Shown in pieces: positions 1 to 11,473 of a stretch of DNA of 37,500 bases. The stretch is from the NCBI RefSeq assembly GCF_964340395.1, contig NC_135565.1, positions 13,422,209 to 13,459,708 of the forward strand. The letters are read 5' to 3'. The translations under genes were made by a program, and so were the position numbers. Within the stretch, counting starts at the first letter, position 1. Each line of letters opens with the position of its first letter. Source of the stretch: Glandiceps talaboti. Its lineage: Eukaryota > Hemichordata > Enteropneusta > Spengelidae. Below the pieces are notes generated by a model. That model searched no databases. It saw nothing but the letters and a program-made list of their open reading frames with translations, and was not told where the DNA came from.

Positions 1-521
<521 letters not shown>

Positions 522-3163
522 TAAGCTTGATCGGTACAACACAATTTTTGTTGTTTGGCCTTATAATAAACTATTTATATGATATACGAACTCTTGTTGA
601 GAACTCTACCAGTTATGTCATGTAATTCGAAAGGTTTGAGATGTTGCAATAACATAAGTATGTTTCAGTATGAAACAAATATAACTACAATATGTAATAC
701 GTAGTAATGTTACTACATCCACTATGGTGACCCTGGGTTGCTAATGCTGAAAATAAATCAAAACGCCTCGGGAAAACGATATATATACATCCTCAGCAGA
801 ACAGTAGGGCGCCCTCTATGACGTATTATGTAATGAGTATGTAAAGTTTGTCAGCTGCCTACCTAGCAATCCATCTCTTACACGTGTTTCAGAGCCGTCA
901 GATCAACTTTAAGAATCGAGTTTGTACATGTTGAAAACACCCTCCCTGTAGAAGGGAATCTCTTGTCGTGTATTGAAACAGTGCAAGTGTACAGCACCAC
1001 CTCTCGTTCTAACATTGGTCGGAGTCATGGTAAAGTCGATTCGAACCAACAACCCATGTACAGGATACACTAGTACTTCGGCCATACTAAATCGCCTTTA
1101 AAAATAATTATTCCAACTTTTATAATCAATATTATCTGATTTTGTACTTTGAAATCAATTTCAGAAGATATAGTTTGATGTTAAGTCACAAGGCCACCGA
1201 CCCCATTATCTACAGTATTAAAATAAAGATACAGAAAATGACCTAAAGACTCTAAGCTTCTTGGTCTTACTATCTCAAGAAAGTATCCATACCAACGGAA
1301 AAACTGTGCACAGTTACACGACAGACCCATGAGCTTATCGCTGTAGTAAATGTCCTATAAAATAATCACCCATCAAAATTATCTTCGAACATTAGCAGCG
1401 TATACATTTGGCTTTACCTAGTACGCCGTAACTGGCGCCCTCACACATCGGTAAGGGTGGAACGACACGACGTACGTATCTTGCAGTCTAGCTCATACCA
1501 TACGATACAGATACAGTGGCCATATGGATGAGGATGGGTAATGTATTTTAGAAGTCAAGGTTAAACAACATAGACCACGTCTGTGTTTGTAACAATACAT
1601 TCCAAAAAGATTTTTTTTAAATGTGTTTAAATTTTACACACTTGTCAGTCTTTTGCAAAGTATCGAGTTACAAACAAGGACTTGGTATATGCTGTTTCAT
1701 GTTGATTTTTCAAGAAGGAAGCCATGATAATTTTTTTTATAAATTAAGACTAAAAAAATACCCACTGCTCATCCATATGGATACTTCAATGTGTGAAGCG
1801 GATTTCTCCTCATATTGGTGTGGCGAGCTTCTTGACATGATAACACCAAGACATGTCTCAAGACATGCCACAGTTGCTTGTGGTCTAATATTCTATTAAG
1901 GATGGTCGTAATACAAAGATAGTAATACAAATATTCAACTAATTACCATCACCGGTGTGATAAAAAACGTTTTTGATGCGATTTTTTTTATGTTAGGCCA
2001 CAAGCGACTGTGCTCTGGGCTAAAGTGTAAAAGTGACAAGCGAGATACACATCACAGAACTGAGACTATACTAAATACTAAGAAATGACATTAAATTCCT
2101 AGGGTGAAAATTTATACAGATATTCGTTCAGCCATAAATGACAGACTTCCCCTGTAGACAAGACAGGTTACCATGGTTACTAGTACTCTGAGTACGAGTC
2201 GGATTATGGGATATTTGAAATCGGGTTATGTTTCCATGGACGACAATTACTTATAGTCAAAGACTAAAAGGTTACCCCCCCCCCACACACACACACACAC
2301 ACATCGTAGGTTTGGTCGGTTGGTTGGTTACAGCGATGTCAACAATGAACACTCCAAAGAATAGTGTACACGCCTTTTACTGTCAACATATTAATATTAA
2401 ACGGAACATAAATACTATCAGTTAGTCTCTAGGCAACCCGGGAATGACCTGGGCTATCTTTCTCCCCACCTACGGTGACGTCAATACTCAGATTTTCAAT
2501 GTCGTTCTATGGGAGGCATTCACAAAATTTCGAAACTAATTTTTAAAAAAAATAAAGGAATAAAACATAATTTTTTTTCCACTGAAAATTATTTTGTGAA
2601 ACTGTTGAACTAATTTTTTTGTATTCATGTGTGGAGTGTGACCGCGAAACTACACAAGATGTCTGTTTGCTGTGTTCTCTCAGCCTGTACGTCCTATTAA
2701 TCTGTGTACTTTGGGTTAATTGATAACGCGATATTTGCTGTTGAATGTACTATCTGCCCCCTCCCCTCCCTAGAAAAGGTAACTATACTAAGTGTCTCGA
2801 AAGTTGCAATATAATTCCGTGTTCTACGCATTTTGCAAATTAATGGGCACGCTCGTATGCTCTGCTTGCAAAAGTGAAACTTCAGACAAGTAAATGTGTA
2901 TCGCAGCAGTGATGACGAAAATGTCATTGTTTGCCACAAGGGGGCGTGGCAAACCATATAATGTCATACGATAGTGAGTAATTCATAGACTGGACGTGCA
3001 CACCTGAGCGTGTTATATGCCCGGGTCATATTTTTATGACGAATCATTATCCTGTCAATTGGTGGTAAAATCACCCACATGTACAGTTTTGATTGACTTC
3101 CTTGAAACTTTCCACATTGTTGCATCTACATACGTTGTTGTCGCGCCATCGCTTTCCTAAACA
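522..3163. other. Intergenic, upstream of TMEM45-like gene 1
   Basis: I find no coding region here. It is AT-rich single-copy-looking sequence with a 10-base C run (2275-2284) running straight into a short (CA)n tract (2284-2303). The 160 bases before the gene 1 start show no clear TATA box. The short open frames lack family motifs and look like chance. Confidence 0.7.
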
Positions 3164-4063
3164 ATGGGTACTTGGATCGGACACGTCCTACCGGGAACCT
3201 TTTTCTTTACGTTCGGTTTATACTGGGCAATCAGATCATCTTACCGTTTGATAGTTGGCAATTCGACTAAACACCAGAATGGAAAATCAACGGAGCCTAT
3301 CATTGTCGGGAAATGGAAACAGCGAGTTGGAAAACTAAGGAGATTTTCTGCCGAATTTTGGGAAGGCGTCGTGATAATATGTATGTGCGTCATTGGAGTG
3401 ATTGCTGAGCTACCGCCTAAGGACAGCTTCCCATACCGACATTTCGTCATGTTTAACGACGATGAACCAGGACGACCATTTATCTGGGGAAATAAATGGC
3501 AGCACGCTACGATGTATACGTTCTTTGGAATTTACGGAGTTGTACTCGTTCTAGCACGTACATGTGTTACTGGTCTCCGTATCCACGAAAAAATCTTCCT
3601 CGCGTTGGCTTTCTTTGTGGAAGGTTTACTTTTTTATTTCCACGTACATGGACGGTCTAGTCTTGATATAACCATTCACTACATGCTTGTTATTACGATA
3701 TTCTTTAACTGTATTATTGCAGCCGCCGAGAACTGGAAAGGAGACGACGTTCTTCTTCCCTTTATGACAGCATGTTGCGGTATGCTACAAGGATCTTGGT
3801 TCTGGCAGACCGCCTTCACCCTTTATCCCCCTCATGGAAATAAATGGGATCAAGAAAGTCATGCAAACGTTATGTTCGTAACGATGGCTTTTGCTTGGCA
3901 TCTCGCAGCCAATATTTTTATAATCGCAGGTGCGTACGGTGTCGTTTCGTTATGTCTCCGCTCAAAGGGCATCTATAGTGTCCCTTACTCGCACGTTGGT
4001 GACAATGAAGAAGATGAAGAAACCGAGTTCTCGCTGATAGAGAATGCCTCCGACGACCATTAA
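3164..4063 (+). CDS. TMEM45: TMEM45-like seven-helix membrane protein (gene 1), intronless
   Basis: A 299-residue protein of the TMEM45/DUF716 family; vertebrate members are about 275 residues. It opens with MGTWIGHVLPGTFFF, the usual family start. About seven hydrophobic segments lie near residues 8-25, 67-83, 115-133, 143-161, 167-188, 196-221 and 234-265. Family-typical stretches seen are SAEFWEGV (62-69), HATMYTFFGIYG, EKIFLALAFFVEGLLFYFHVHGR (142-164), LQGSWFWQ and HANVMFVT..WH. The tail is acidic (NEEDEETEFSLIENASDD), like the other two copies. The ATG has A at -3 and G at +4. The whole protein is in one exon with no splice sites needed. In the family these are integral membrane proteins of endomembranes or plasma membrane with poorly defined biochemistry, so I give no reaction. 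It is divergently placed from the two minus-strand paralogues. Confidence 0.95.
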   Translation: MGTWIGHVLPGTFFFTFGLYWAIRSSYRLIVGNSTKHQNGKSTEPIIVGKWKQRVGKLRRFSAEFWEGVVIICMCVIGVIAELPPKDSFPYRHFVMFNDDEPGRPFIWGNKWQHATMYTFFGIYGVVLVLARTCVTGLRIHEKIFLALAFFVEGLLFYFHVHGRSSLDITIHYMLVITIFFNCIIAAAENWKGDDVLLPFMTACCGMLQGSWFWQTAFTLYPPHGNKWDQESHANVMFVTMAFAWHLAANIFIIAGAYGVVSLCLRSKGIYSVPYSHVGDNEEDEETEFSLIENASDDH

Positions 4064-4210
4064 TACGTGAATACCACCATACAATATTTCTATTACAATA
4101 GTAGCCAGTTAGTCTACAACACAGTACTATTGCCTGGGTTGACAAAAACTTTTGCTAAGCACTTGTACATTTCATGATGTGATGTGATGTGATGTTATAA
4201 ATATTTATAG

Positions 4211-4602
4211 AATTGCACAATACCTTGCAGTTTTTCTGTTTGATACAACCACGCAGAAACCAACAAGAAACTGTATATGCAACACTTGAATAGCAAGATC
4301 GCATTTTTGCTACACTTAGTCTAAAATGAAGTAAACCATTTCAATGTATTACAACTCCATGCAGACATTCGGGCGCCAATGTTTTTCTAAGTATCAAACA
4401 CCAGATGAAGGGCGCGTAAAATGTCCTTTGGGGTTCATATGATGTCTGTATGGTGACATGTCTAGTTAATTTCACTTACACAAAAATGTAGCAAGAAACT
4501 GTATTCATGCAATCTTGCTATCTTAAACTGTAGCATGTCTAGTTTCTTACTTGTTTCTGCGTGGTTGTATCAAACAGAAAAGCTACACGGTATTGTAAAA
4601 TT
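4211..4602. mobile_element. Non-autonomous inverted-repeat element (MITE-like), about 390 bp
   Basis: The left arm (4211-4304) and right arm (4507-4602) are reverse complements over roughly 95 bases with a few mismatches and indels. A core of 29 bases is perfect: 4232-4260 against 4553-4581. The centre (4305-4506) has no open frame. Termini resemble CACAATACC. I see no confident target-site duplication. It lies 150 bases past the stop of TMEM45-like gene 1, so it may sit in that gene's 3' flank or UTR. Confidence 0.75.
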
Positions 4603-5250
4603 CACTGTACAACATTGCTACGTTTTCATTTCGAGAGGTTCCCTCTACAAATAATAATGAAAATGTAAAAACATTTGCACTCAAGCATACATCTTTATCA
4701 AGCCAGAAAATAAAATGTAATAATGCCAGTAAGACTGTTGTCAAGCTAGCGATACAACATAGCAATGTTTAATAATATGATTTTTTGTCGACCGCCAAAC
4801 GATGCAGTGTGTTTAGATTACGTTGTTGTAACTGTCCTCCGTTGAAGATTTACGCGATGAAATCAACAGATCGAAATTCCGCCCTCTATTAGAAATTGTA
4901 TTATAAATATCTCGTGCTATTAGGACGTTAGCCTGGGGGTAGATCTTTCCCCTTGACATGAGGACTTGACAACAGGTAGCTAGAATGCGAACTTTTAGAA
5001 AAACACAGGAACACTTGTTGATATATAAATATATAACGGTGAACTTGAACTGTGTCAGTATATTCTGTATGGTATCTGCATGTTTTCTCACACAGTTAGA
5101 GAGTAGAGTGTGGTTATGCAACGTATTTTACGTCCAGCGAGCATGATTTATAGGAGTGCATATGAAAATCGATAATTATAATTTCTAAAATGTATTTACT
5201 GTGACGCGGTTAACTGGTGACAGCTAGCCCACTCTGGTTTCGTACACATG

Positions 5251-5322
5251 TACTCGAATCAATCTGCATGATATTTTTTTAAGACATACATTTAAAAAAA
5301 ATCATACAGATTGATTCGAGTA
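5251..5322. repeat. Long hairpin (31-bp arms, 9-base loop)
   Basis: Arms 5251-5282 and 5292-5322 pair with only two or three differences. The arms begin TACTCGAATCAATCTG. Just outside both arms a direct repeat (ggtttcgtac) occurs at 5236-5245 and 5329-5338. This could be a small foldback element or the template of a structured RNA. Confidence 0.8.
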
Positions 5323-5649
5323 TCTGTGGTTTCGTACGGTACAGACATGGGAGTTTGTTGTGCGACTCCGTGTTTGAACTTTGGGAAGTGAACTCGTACT
5401 GGTACGGACATCTCGACTAAAATATTAACTAGACGCAAAGTGATAAATCTGTTGCAATGACACGGACTCTTCATTTATATTATTTGTGTTTCTAGTATAC
5501 ATTAACTTTTAGGGGCGAAATCTATAGTTCATTGTAAGATAAAAAAAAACTGACTTTTTATACTTAAGGCTTCAGACCCCCACCCCACCCCTCTAACTAA
5601 ATTGGCCAAAATTGAAAAACGTTTCAAACAGCACAATCAGTTTCAACTC

Positions 5650-5808
5650 AGTATGTAGTAATATGTAGTGCTATGAATACAAAGCCAGTATGTAGTAATG
5701 TGTAGTGCTATGAATACAAAGCCAATATGTAGTAATATGTAATACTGTGAATACAAAGCCAGTATGTAGTAATATGTGATGCTATGAATACAAAGCCAGT
5801 ATGTAGTG
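5650..5808. repeat. 37-bp tandem repeat, 4.3 copies
   Basis: Units start at 5650, 5687, 5724 and 5761, with a partial fifth from 5798. Each unit begins AGTATGTAGTAATATG and ends AATACAAAGCC. Units differ at only a few positions; the third is the most diverged. No coding potential is visible. Confidence 0.95.
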
Positions 5809-6540
5809 TGGAAGAAGTAGTTCTCTTGTTGACACTGTAATGTATTTCAGTGCCATACATTTACTACAGCAAATATTCTTCCATTTCACAATTTGACAAA
5901 AAAAATGTTTGTATTTAGGGGTACAAAACATCCATTAAAAGTAAAATCTATTTTTGTAGGATGAGAACTAAAATGCCCCCCCCCCCCCCCATACAACCTT
6001 CAAGACAACTTTACTATTTCTGGTACGTTCTCTTAGGTTAAATCTTTATTTTTATTTTGTAGTTCACAGTTTTATTTCACATCTATCGTTTACTTTATCA
6101 TTGTATGGTGTTACATAATGTTAGCTTTGTTGTGTTCCAAATTATCAAATATTTGATTTTGATGGACTTGTAAATATGCAAATCTCATGATAAATATTTT
6201 TTTGTCATTTTCAGCAACTACATTTGTGATATGAAATAAATTCAATTTTTTATTTGTCAAACTGACTCCCCTTCCTAATATTATGAAGGAAATTTCACAT
6301 AGTAAATTTCTGGGTCATCTACACATGTATGTGTTCACATTGACGTTGGATTCTTTCCAATGTCTATGATTTATGCAAGTTCGAGTGCGATTCCATGGGC
6401 ATGTGGCAGTGCATACCAACATACGCAGCTAGGTGAAGGCCAGGGTTACAATTCCAAGGTCTCGCATAATTAGGGTTATCGTGTGAGTTGGAATCGGGTC
6501 ATTCTCGCTAGCCAGAGCATCTTCCTCTTGGCGGCCGGGT

Positions 6541-6582
6541 ACCATTTTGGACGATGCCGTAAAGAGGCTGTGATTTACGACG
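6541..6582 (+). repeat. Two-hairpin dispersed element, copy A
   Basis: The main stem is GCCGTAAA (6556-6563) with TTTACGAC (6574-6581), one C-A mismatch, and a 10-base loop. The small upstream stem present in other copies (CGTC-TTG-GACG) is decayed here to CATT-TTG-GACG. The upstream sequence cattctcgctagccagag (from 6500) matches copies C and D. Confidence 0.6.
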
Positions 6583-7453
6583 TTGAATCAGGTTGGATTA
6601 TTCTTTTGTTCTGGGTCAACCTTTTCAAAGCTCTACCTGTCAGATAACTTTTTTTCACAGTCACCTAAAATTCTAAACCTAACCCGAACTTGAACTCTCG
6701 AAATGTACAAATAGGCCTAAATCGAAGCTCATTCTTTTTCCTTTTATGTATGTAATTGAAATGACTACATGACATTTACATTAAACCATCACTTCTCTAT
6801 TTTATCTGAGACCAGAGTCACCGCGCATGCGCTGCCATACTATGACCTCATTCTGACTTCGTTGTCACTGTCAATCCTGTGTTTGCACCATACTCTCAAG
6901 AGCAGACAGTATTCCATTATTCTGTATGTTTACAAGACTTTAACAAAGTACATTGAAATGTATACTTTCATCGTAGGTTAAATATCAAAATTCGTCAAAT
7001 AGGAGACTCAACAACAAGTCAATAATGTTAATCTGTCACGTGGAACAAGTTGAGTTTTTTCAAGTGTTTACTTGGTTAGTTTACAAAAGTGCTAAACACA
7101 TAAATCAACAGATGAATAGATCTATGTATGTTTTCGCATTGGTAGTCCGTTAATCGTTTTGTGTTATGCGTGTTTGAGTTCTGTTCGGACCGTGTGAAAG
7201 ACTAGAGTTTTAATAGGGAACTTGCAAACCCGCCATGTTGAATGTTGCATCATGGGAAATGTGATAATATATGCTAATCAATTAGAATTGTACACAATAC
7301 TGTTACATTGTTTGCAACCACGAATGACCAATTCATAGTCACTCTGACCATGGTAGGAGGTTTATTATATTGATAGCTCCAGATTAGGTAATAACCACAG
7401 ATAATCCCATAGTCCTTTGCGTCTGAGCATGCTCAGTCTGGATTGCAAGTGTC

Positions 7454-7842
7454 CTATTAGGCGGCACAATGTCTTTAGTCGCTATATAAATTAAATTAAT
7501 TAAATTATCATTATTTAATTATCATCTCACAGACATTTTTGTTACAAAGTATATAAATAATACACAGGCACTGATAGCGCGCACATGAAGTGTTACATTT
7601 TAACTTACCATGAACACAAATAAAGTTTTGTGTTCGAATCTCCCTTGTTTCATCCAATAATGATGTTGATTTGTGTTCACAGTGAGATCAAATGTATCAT
7701 TTGCTTGCGGTGCTATCAGTATCTGGGTTGTTTTTTTGTTTTATGGAATTTGTAACATTGTAACAACAATGTTGTTTAAGATGTAAAAAGAAAACATTGT
7801 ACCGCATAATAGAAACTCTCTAGTTACTCTGCTTTGGTAGTA
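7454..7842 (+). mobile_element. MITE-like palindromic element, copy 1
   Basis: This is a palindromic element with long imperfect terminal inverted repeats. Inner arms carry CACTGATAGC near 7572 and its complement near 7712. Outward, both sides carry TGTTACAAA-like and GCGGCACAATGT-like segments (7461-7472 against the complement near 7795-7806). The right end reaches GGTAGTA near 7842; the left outer end is less clear. There is no open frame. A second copy is at about 22067-22411; its reverse complement aligns with this one along most of its length. The transposase superfamily cannot be told. Confidence 0.75.
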
Positions 7843-8441
7843 CATAGTAAATATCCACTTTCAGTAGAATATACTACAGGTAATATTTTAGTATGCAGCA
7901 AAAAATACATCTTTAATATTGTATAAAGTCATTTTTGCCTCGTCAACTTGTCTTGTCTATTACTGTACAAATCGCCACGTGTGACAATACACGTACAGCT
8001 CTTGACGTTTGTATTCCTACATTTTATCCTATAATAAAATGTGATTCAAGAATGTAAATTATGTAAATTGGCCTCTGTACTGTGCTATTCTGCTTCACCG
8101 TTAGCTGTCGAAACTCCTGGCAGTCGAAATCAACGGTTTCGAGTACTAGTAGGTACAACAGCGCAGTAACTTGTTGAACAAATGTGCTGTTGTTAAAATA
8201 ATAGAAAATCTATATCTGTAGTCTGTGATAAGAGTCCGGATAAGAGATATGCATTTTGACAGCTTAAAGGGTATAAGAGATATGTATTTGTTCAAATTTA
8301 GTTAATGATTGAATGACCCCAATCGTCAGACAAACAACATTGCCCTGTATGTTGTCTGGTCACTATTTGAATGATTCAAGTTGTGATACGCCGCGGGGCC
8401 AACCCATTTAACGGAATATTATTGTCTTTTCGTTACTGCCC

Positions 8442-8626
8442 TAGCCTATCTGGAGACCTGGACGACTATCGCTACACTATTTCGCTATCCTATTGACATT
8501 TTGATTTTTTGAACTTTCACCATCGTTCCAACTTCCGAGGAAGGACAGCGAAATTCAAAATCAAGATGTCAGTTAGGATAGCAAATAGAGTCTTAGCGCT
8601 AGCCCTTCGAGTCTACATATAGGCTA
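8442..8626. mobile_element. Foldback element, about 185 bp
   Basis: The ends TAGCCTAT (8442-8449) and ATAGGCTA (8619-8626) are reverse complements. Pairing continues inward, strongest between 8470-8518 and 8550-8598 (GCTATCCTA and TTGATTTT blocks on both arms). The unpaired centre is only about 30 bases. The arms differ by scattered substitutions and small indels, so the element is not recent. No gene inside. Confidence 0.8.
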
Positions 8627-8631
8627 TGTCT

Positions 8632-8645
8632 GCACACACACACAC

Positions 8646-8691
<46 letters not shown>
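8632..8691. repeat. (CACATA)n microsatellite
   Basis: A (CA)n start passes into (CACATA)n and ends in a short (CA)n. It abuts the right end of the foldback element. Confidence 0.95.
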
Positions 8692-9024
8692 TGTCTTTCT
8701 CAGCGAAGTCTCATTATGCAAATACATGTGTATTGTTCAGAAATGACATCAACAAGTGGTTTTCACATTGACTGTTTCATAACGTGTTACGTCACATGCT
8801 GAGTAATTTCATGTAGTGTAATAAGCAATTATTTTCCAATTTGAATTATTAAAATGTTATCAACTGAATCATCAACCAATTAATGAAGTTTATCTCCGAA
8901 CTAATTAATTTAGAATGGACATTCGTTGATTTGAATTTTGCTAACTGTATGTCGCAGTAGCACTGTGCGAATTCTAATCACATATGCCCCAGTGACCGTT
9001 GCTAATTAGTATTGTGGGTGGGGG

Positions 9025-9043
9025 GAGAGAGAGAGACAGAGAC

Positions 9044-9076
<33 letters not shown>

Positions 9077-9128
9077 AACTCTCGTATAGGTTTACCTGTA
9101 CGATATACATGTAGACCATTTACACACA

Positions 9129-9206
<78 letters not shown>
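9025..9206. repeat. GA/GACA and CT microsatellites
   Basis: A (GA)n-(GACA)n tract occupies 9025-9076. A (CT)n tract of about 38 units occupies 9131-9206. The two are purine-rich and pyrimidine-rich on the same strand, about 55 bases apart, so they can in principle pair with each other. Confidence 0.95.
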
Positions 9207-9207
<1 letters not shown>

Positions 9208-9546
9208 AAATATCTGCATGTCGTGATTGCGTAATCAAAGTCAACATGTGTGTAACTTATTCAGCGGATTACACGTATCAGCCCTTCAGCACGGACCTTA
9301 GCGACCTTAAACTCACTCAACATTCTCGTATTCCCGGATTGACGAAAAAACAAAACCGGAAAACAAACATCTCATGCCAGAATCCATACTTAGCATTCAC
9401 GATGATCACTTTGTCAAATACAAATACTAAACGTTCAACTGGCCCAAGATGTAATCATTACACAACTAACTACTGTTACCATGGATACTCATATACACAC
9501 GAACTCTAACTATATATGGTCATGCAAGGTTGCGATGTTGGATACA

Positions 9547-9581
9547 CCATGGAGGTAGGAAGGACCTTCCTACCTCCATGG
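9547..9581. repeat. Perfect 35-bp palindrome
   Basis: 17-base arms (CCATGGAGGTAGGAAGG and its exact complement) flank a single A at 9564. There is no mismatch. Confidence 0.98.
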
Positions 9582-10647
9582 ATACACTTAAAATACATCG
9601 AGAAAATGACAGTATTTTGTTTGCCATCGAATCGGGTACTGACATTTCTTGAATTATTTCCTTCTCTAGTTGGTATGTTCAGAACTGAGTTATTAGTTGT
9701 ATTTCATCAAATTCTTGATATATATGTTTATCTTCACTGCCTGTGCTGTTCCTAACAAACTTAGTAAGCTTTTGATCCAAAGGAGATGCCGTAAATAAAT
9801 ATATATAGTATCAGACGTACTATACACAACATAAATCTACCAGGCCTTGGATGTATCTTTCAGACGACAACATATCTAGAGTGGCATTGAAGTATTTTGT
9901 TTTGACAAGTGATGTAAAACTCTAGATCTGAGAGGAAGTTTAATAAATTGTAGCACTTCATGGAGGTCTAACAAGTCAGACTCTTCCATTTTGCGGGTTA
10001 CACCATTTGATATTTGGAGGGGTTGAAGGATTTTCAAAAAGTAACTGTCGCAGACCAAAATTCGAGAGAGAAAACTTGCCGACCAGCACAAAGCAGAAGA
10101 AATGTGCTTCTTGAAATGCGCTAAAAAAGAATTGCTCTGATGAATGTGTGGAAACCATCTAATTTTCCCAGATACATTAATTTGACTCTTGGGAAAAAAA
10201 ATAATTTGCTACCATGGTGTCCGAAAAAAAAAATGATTTTGGGGGTCAAAATCCTTTGAACATTTTGAACATTTTGTCTGCAAAAGCGGGCCTCCGTCAT
10301 TCGTAATCCTATAAGTATTAGGTCAAATGTCACTGTGTGTGAAAGTCCCAAGTGTACAGTCACGTGGTTTCTTTAGATCAAGTATTTATAAGTTGTATAA
10401 ACATGCATAAATTAGATCGTGTAATTCACGTAGGAATTTAAACGATTGGCGTTTCACCATCCAGAAATTGTTGCCAACCAGGTACACGTAATCATTATGT
10501 TTTCAACACTAAACAGCTGAATGTACGGGTCAGACACCGTCAGGTCGTTGGTTGAAAAGTCGTAACTCAGAATGAAATGTTACTGTAGCTCTATCCAGGC
10601 TGACCAGTTTTATGCACGCTGAGTTTTTTTACTCGGGTGAAAATACT

Positions 10648-10673
10648 GATGATGATGGTGGTGGTGGTGGTGG

Positions 10674-10750
<77 letters not shown>
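10648..10750. repeat. (GAT)n microsatellite with a GGT block
   Basis: Trinucleotide array of GAT with an internal run of GGT near 10657-10674. It is flanked by unique sequence and shows no splice or coding context. Confidence 0.97.
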
Positions 10751-11201
10751 TGAAATGTCGACTAAACTATTATATCACACAATATTGATGTTGATGCAAG
10801 GCACGAAATTATCAAACTGTATCTACGTGCAATCTCTTGGAGACTGGTGACATAAAGGGGATACCTTGGGTATTTCTATAGTGTGCGTAGGCTAAATTAC
10901 GTCATCAAGTTTGAGTTATACCAATGTCGCGTGATGGTTAAGTATACTTCAATAAGTAGAATATTACAGGTAATATTGTTATATGCACCAAAAGTACCCA
11001 AAACAACTAAACTCATGACAAGCATATACCCTCATGATCGACCTGACAAAGAATGTGAAGCAGGCCATGCAAACACTTGTTAAGTGTCTGTGTAACAAGG
11101 GAACGGCTAAAGTACAGCACTGAAATTGCGACTGGGGGCTGACGGCTAATAAAAGAGATTGTTCTCCTAGTCGGTGTTCTCTAGGAAGTAGCTCAGAGAC
11201 C

Positions 11202-11260
11202 TGGCTATCTGGATTGACAATGTTGTTTTGTCCACCCAGTATGTCGAAGTCAGATAGCCA
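11202..11260. repeat. Short inverted repeat
   Basis: TGGCTATCTG (11202-11211) and CAGATAGCCA (11251-11260) are exact reverse complements, and a further GACA/TGTC match lies just inside. The loop is about 30 bases. Significance is uncertain. Confidence 0.6.
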
Positions 11261-11340
11261 AATATATGGTTTCTTGAAAATTACAGTTCAAGGGTAAATA
11301 AATGATAGCGGAAGATAATTTCACGTGCACTATTCTGAGG

Positions 11341-11473
11341 TCATATCGTTATGGGTACGTACGTCATTACTGTAACAATGCTGAACTTACCTACAGTGTA
11401 TGTTATCGATATGGGCACGTACGTCACTATGGTATCAATGCTGAAGTTGGGAACAGCATATGTTATTGATAGG
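11341..11473. repeat. 60-bp tandem repeat, 2.2 copies
   Basis: Units start at 11341 and 11401, with a partial third from 11461. Shared blocks are ATGGG.ACGTACGTCA and CAATGCTGAA at the same offsets. Each unit carries the palindrome ACGTACGT. No coding sense is seen. Confidence 0.9.

Larger units (their letters stand above)
4064..8441. other. Intergenic region with small repeat elements
   Basis: There is no supportable gene. The stretch holds the inverted-repeat element 4211-4602, a hairpin at 5251-5322, a 37-bp tandem repeat at 5650-5808, a 15-base C run (5976-5990), copy A of the two-hairpin element (6541-6582) and copy 1 of a MITE-like family (about 7454-7842). The rest is AT-rich with no recognisable content. 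Confidence 0.65.

Noticed and set aside
5650-5808. CRISPR-like array
   Set aside because: Units are directly adjacent with no spacers, and the genome is animal. It is a minisatellite.
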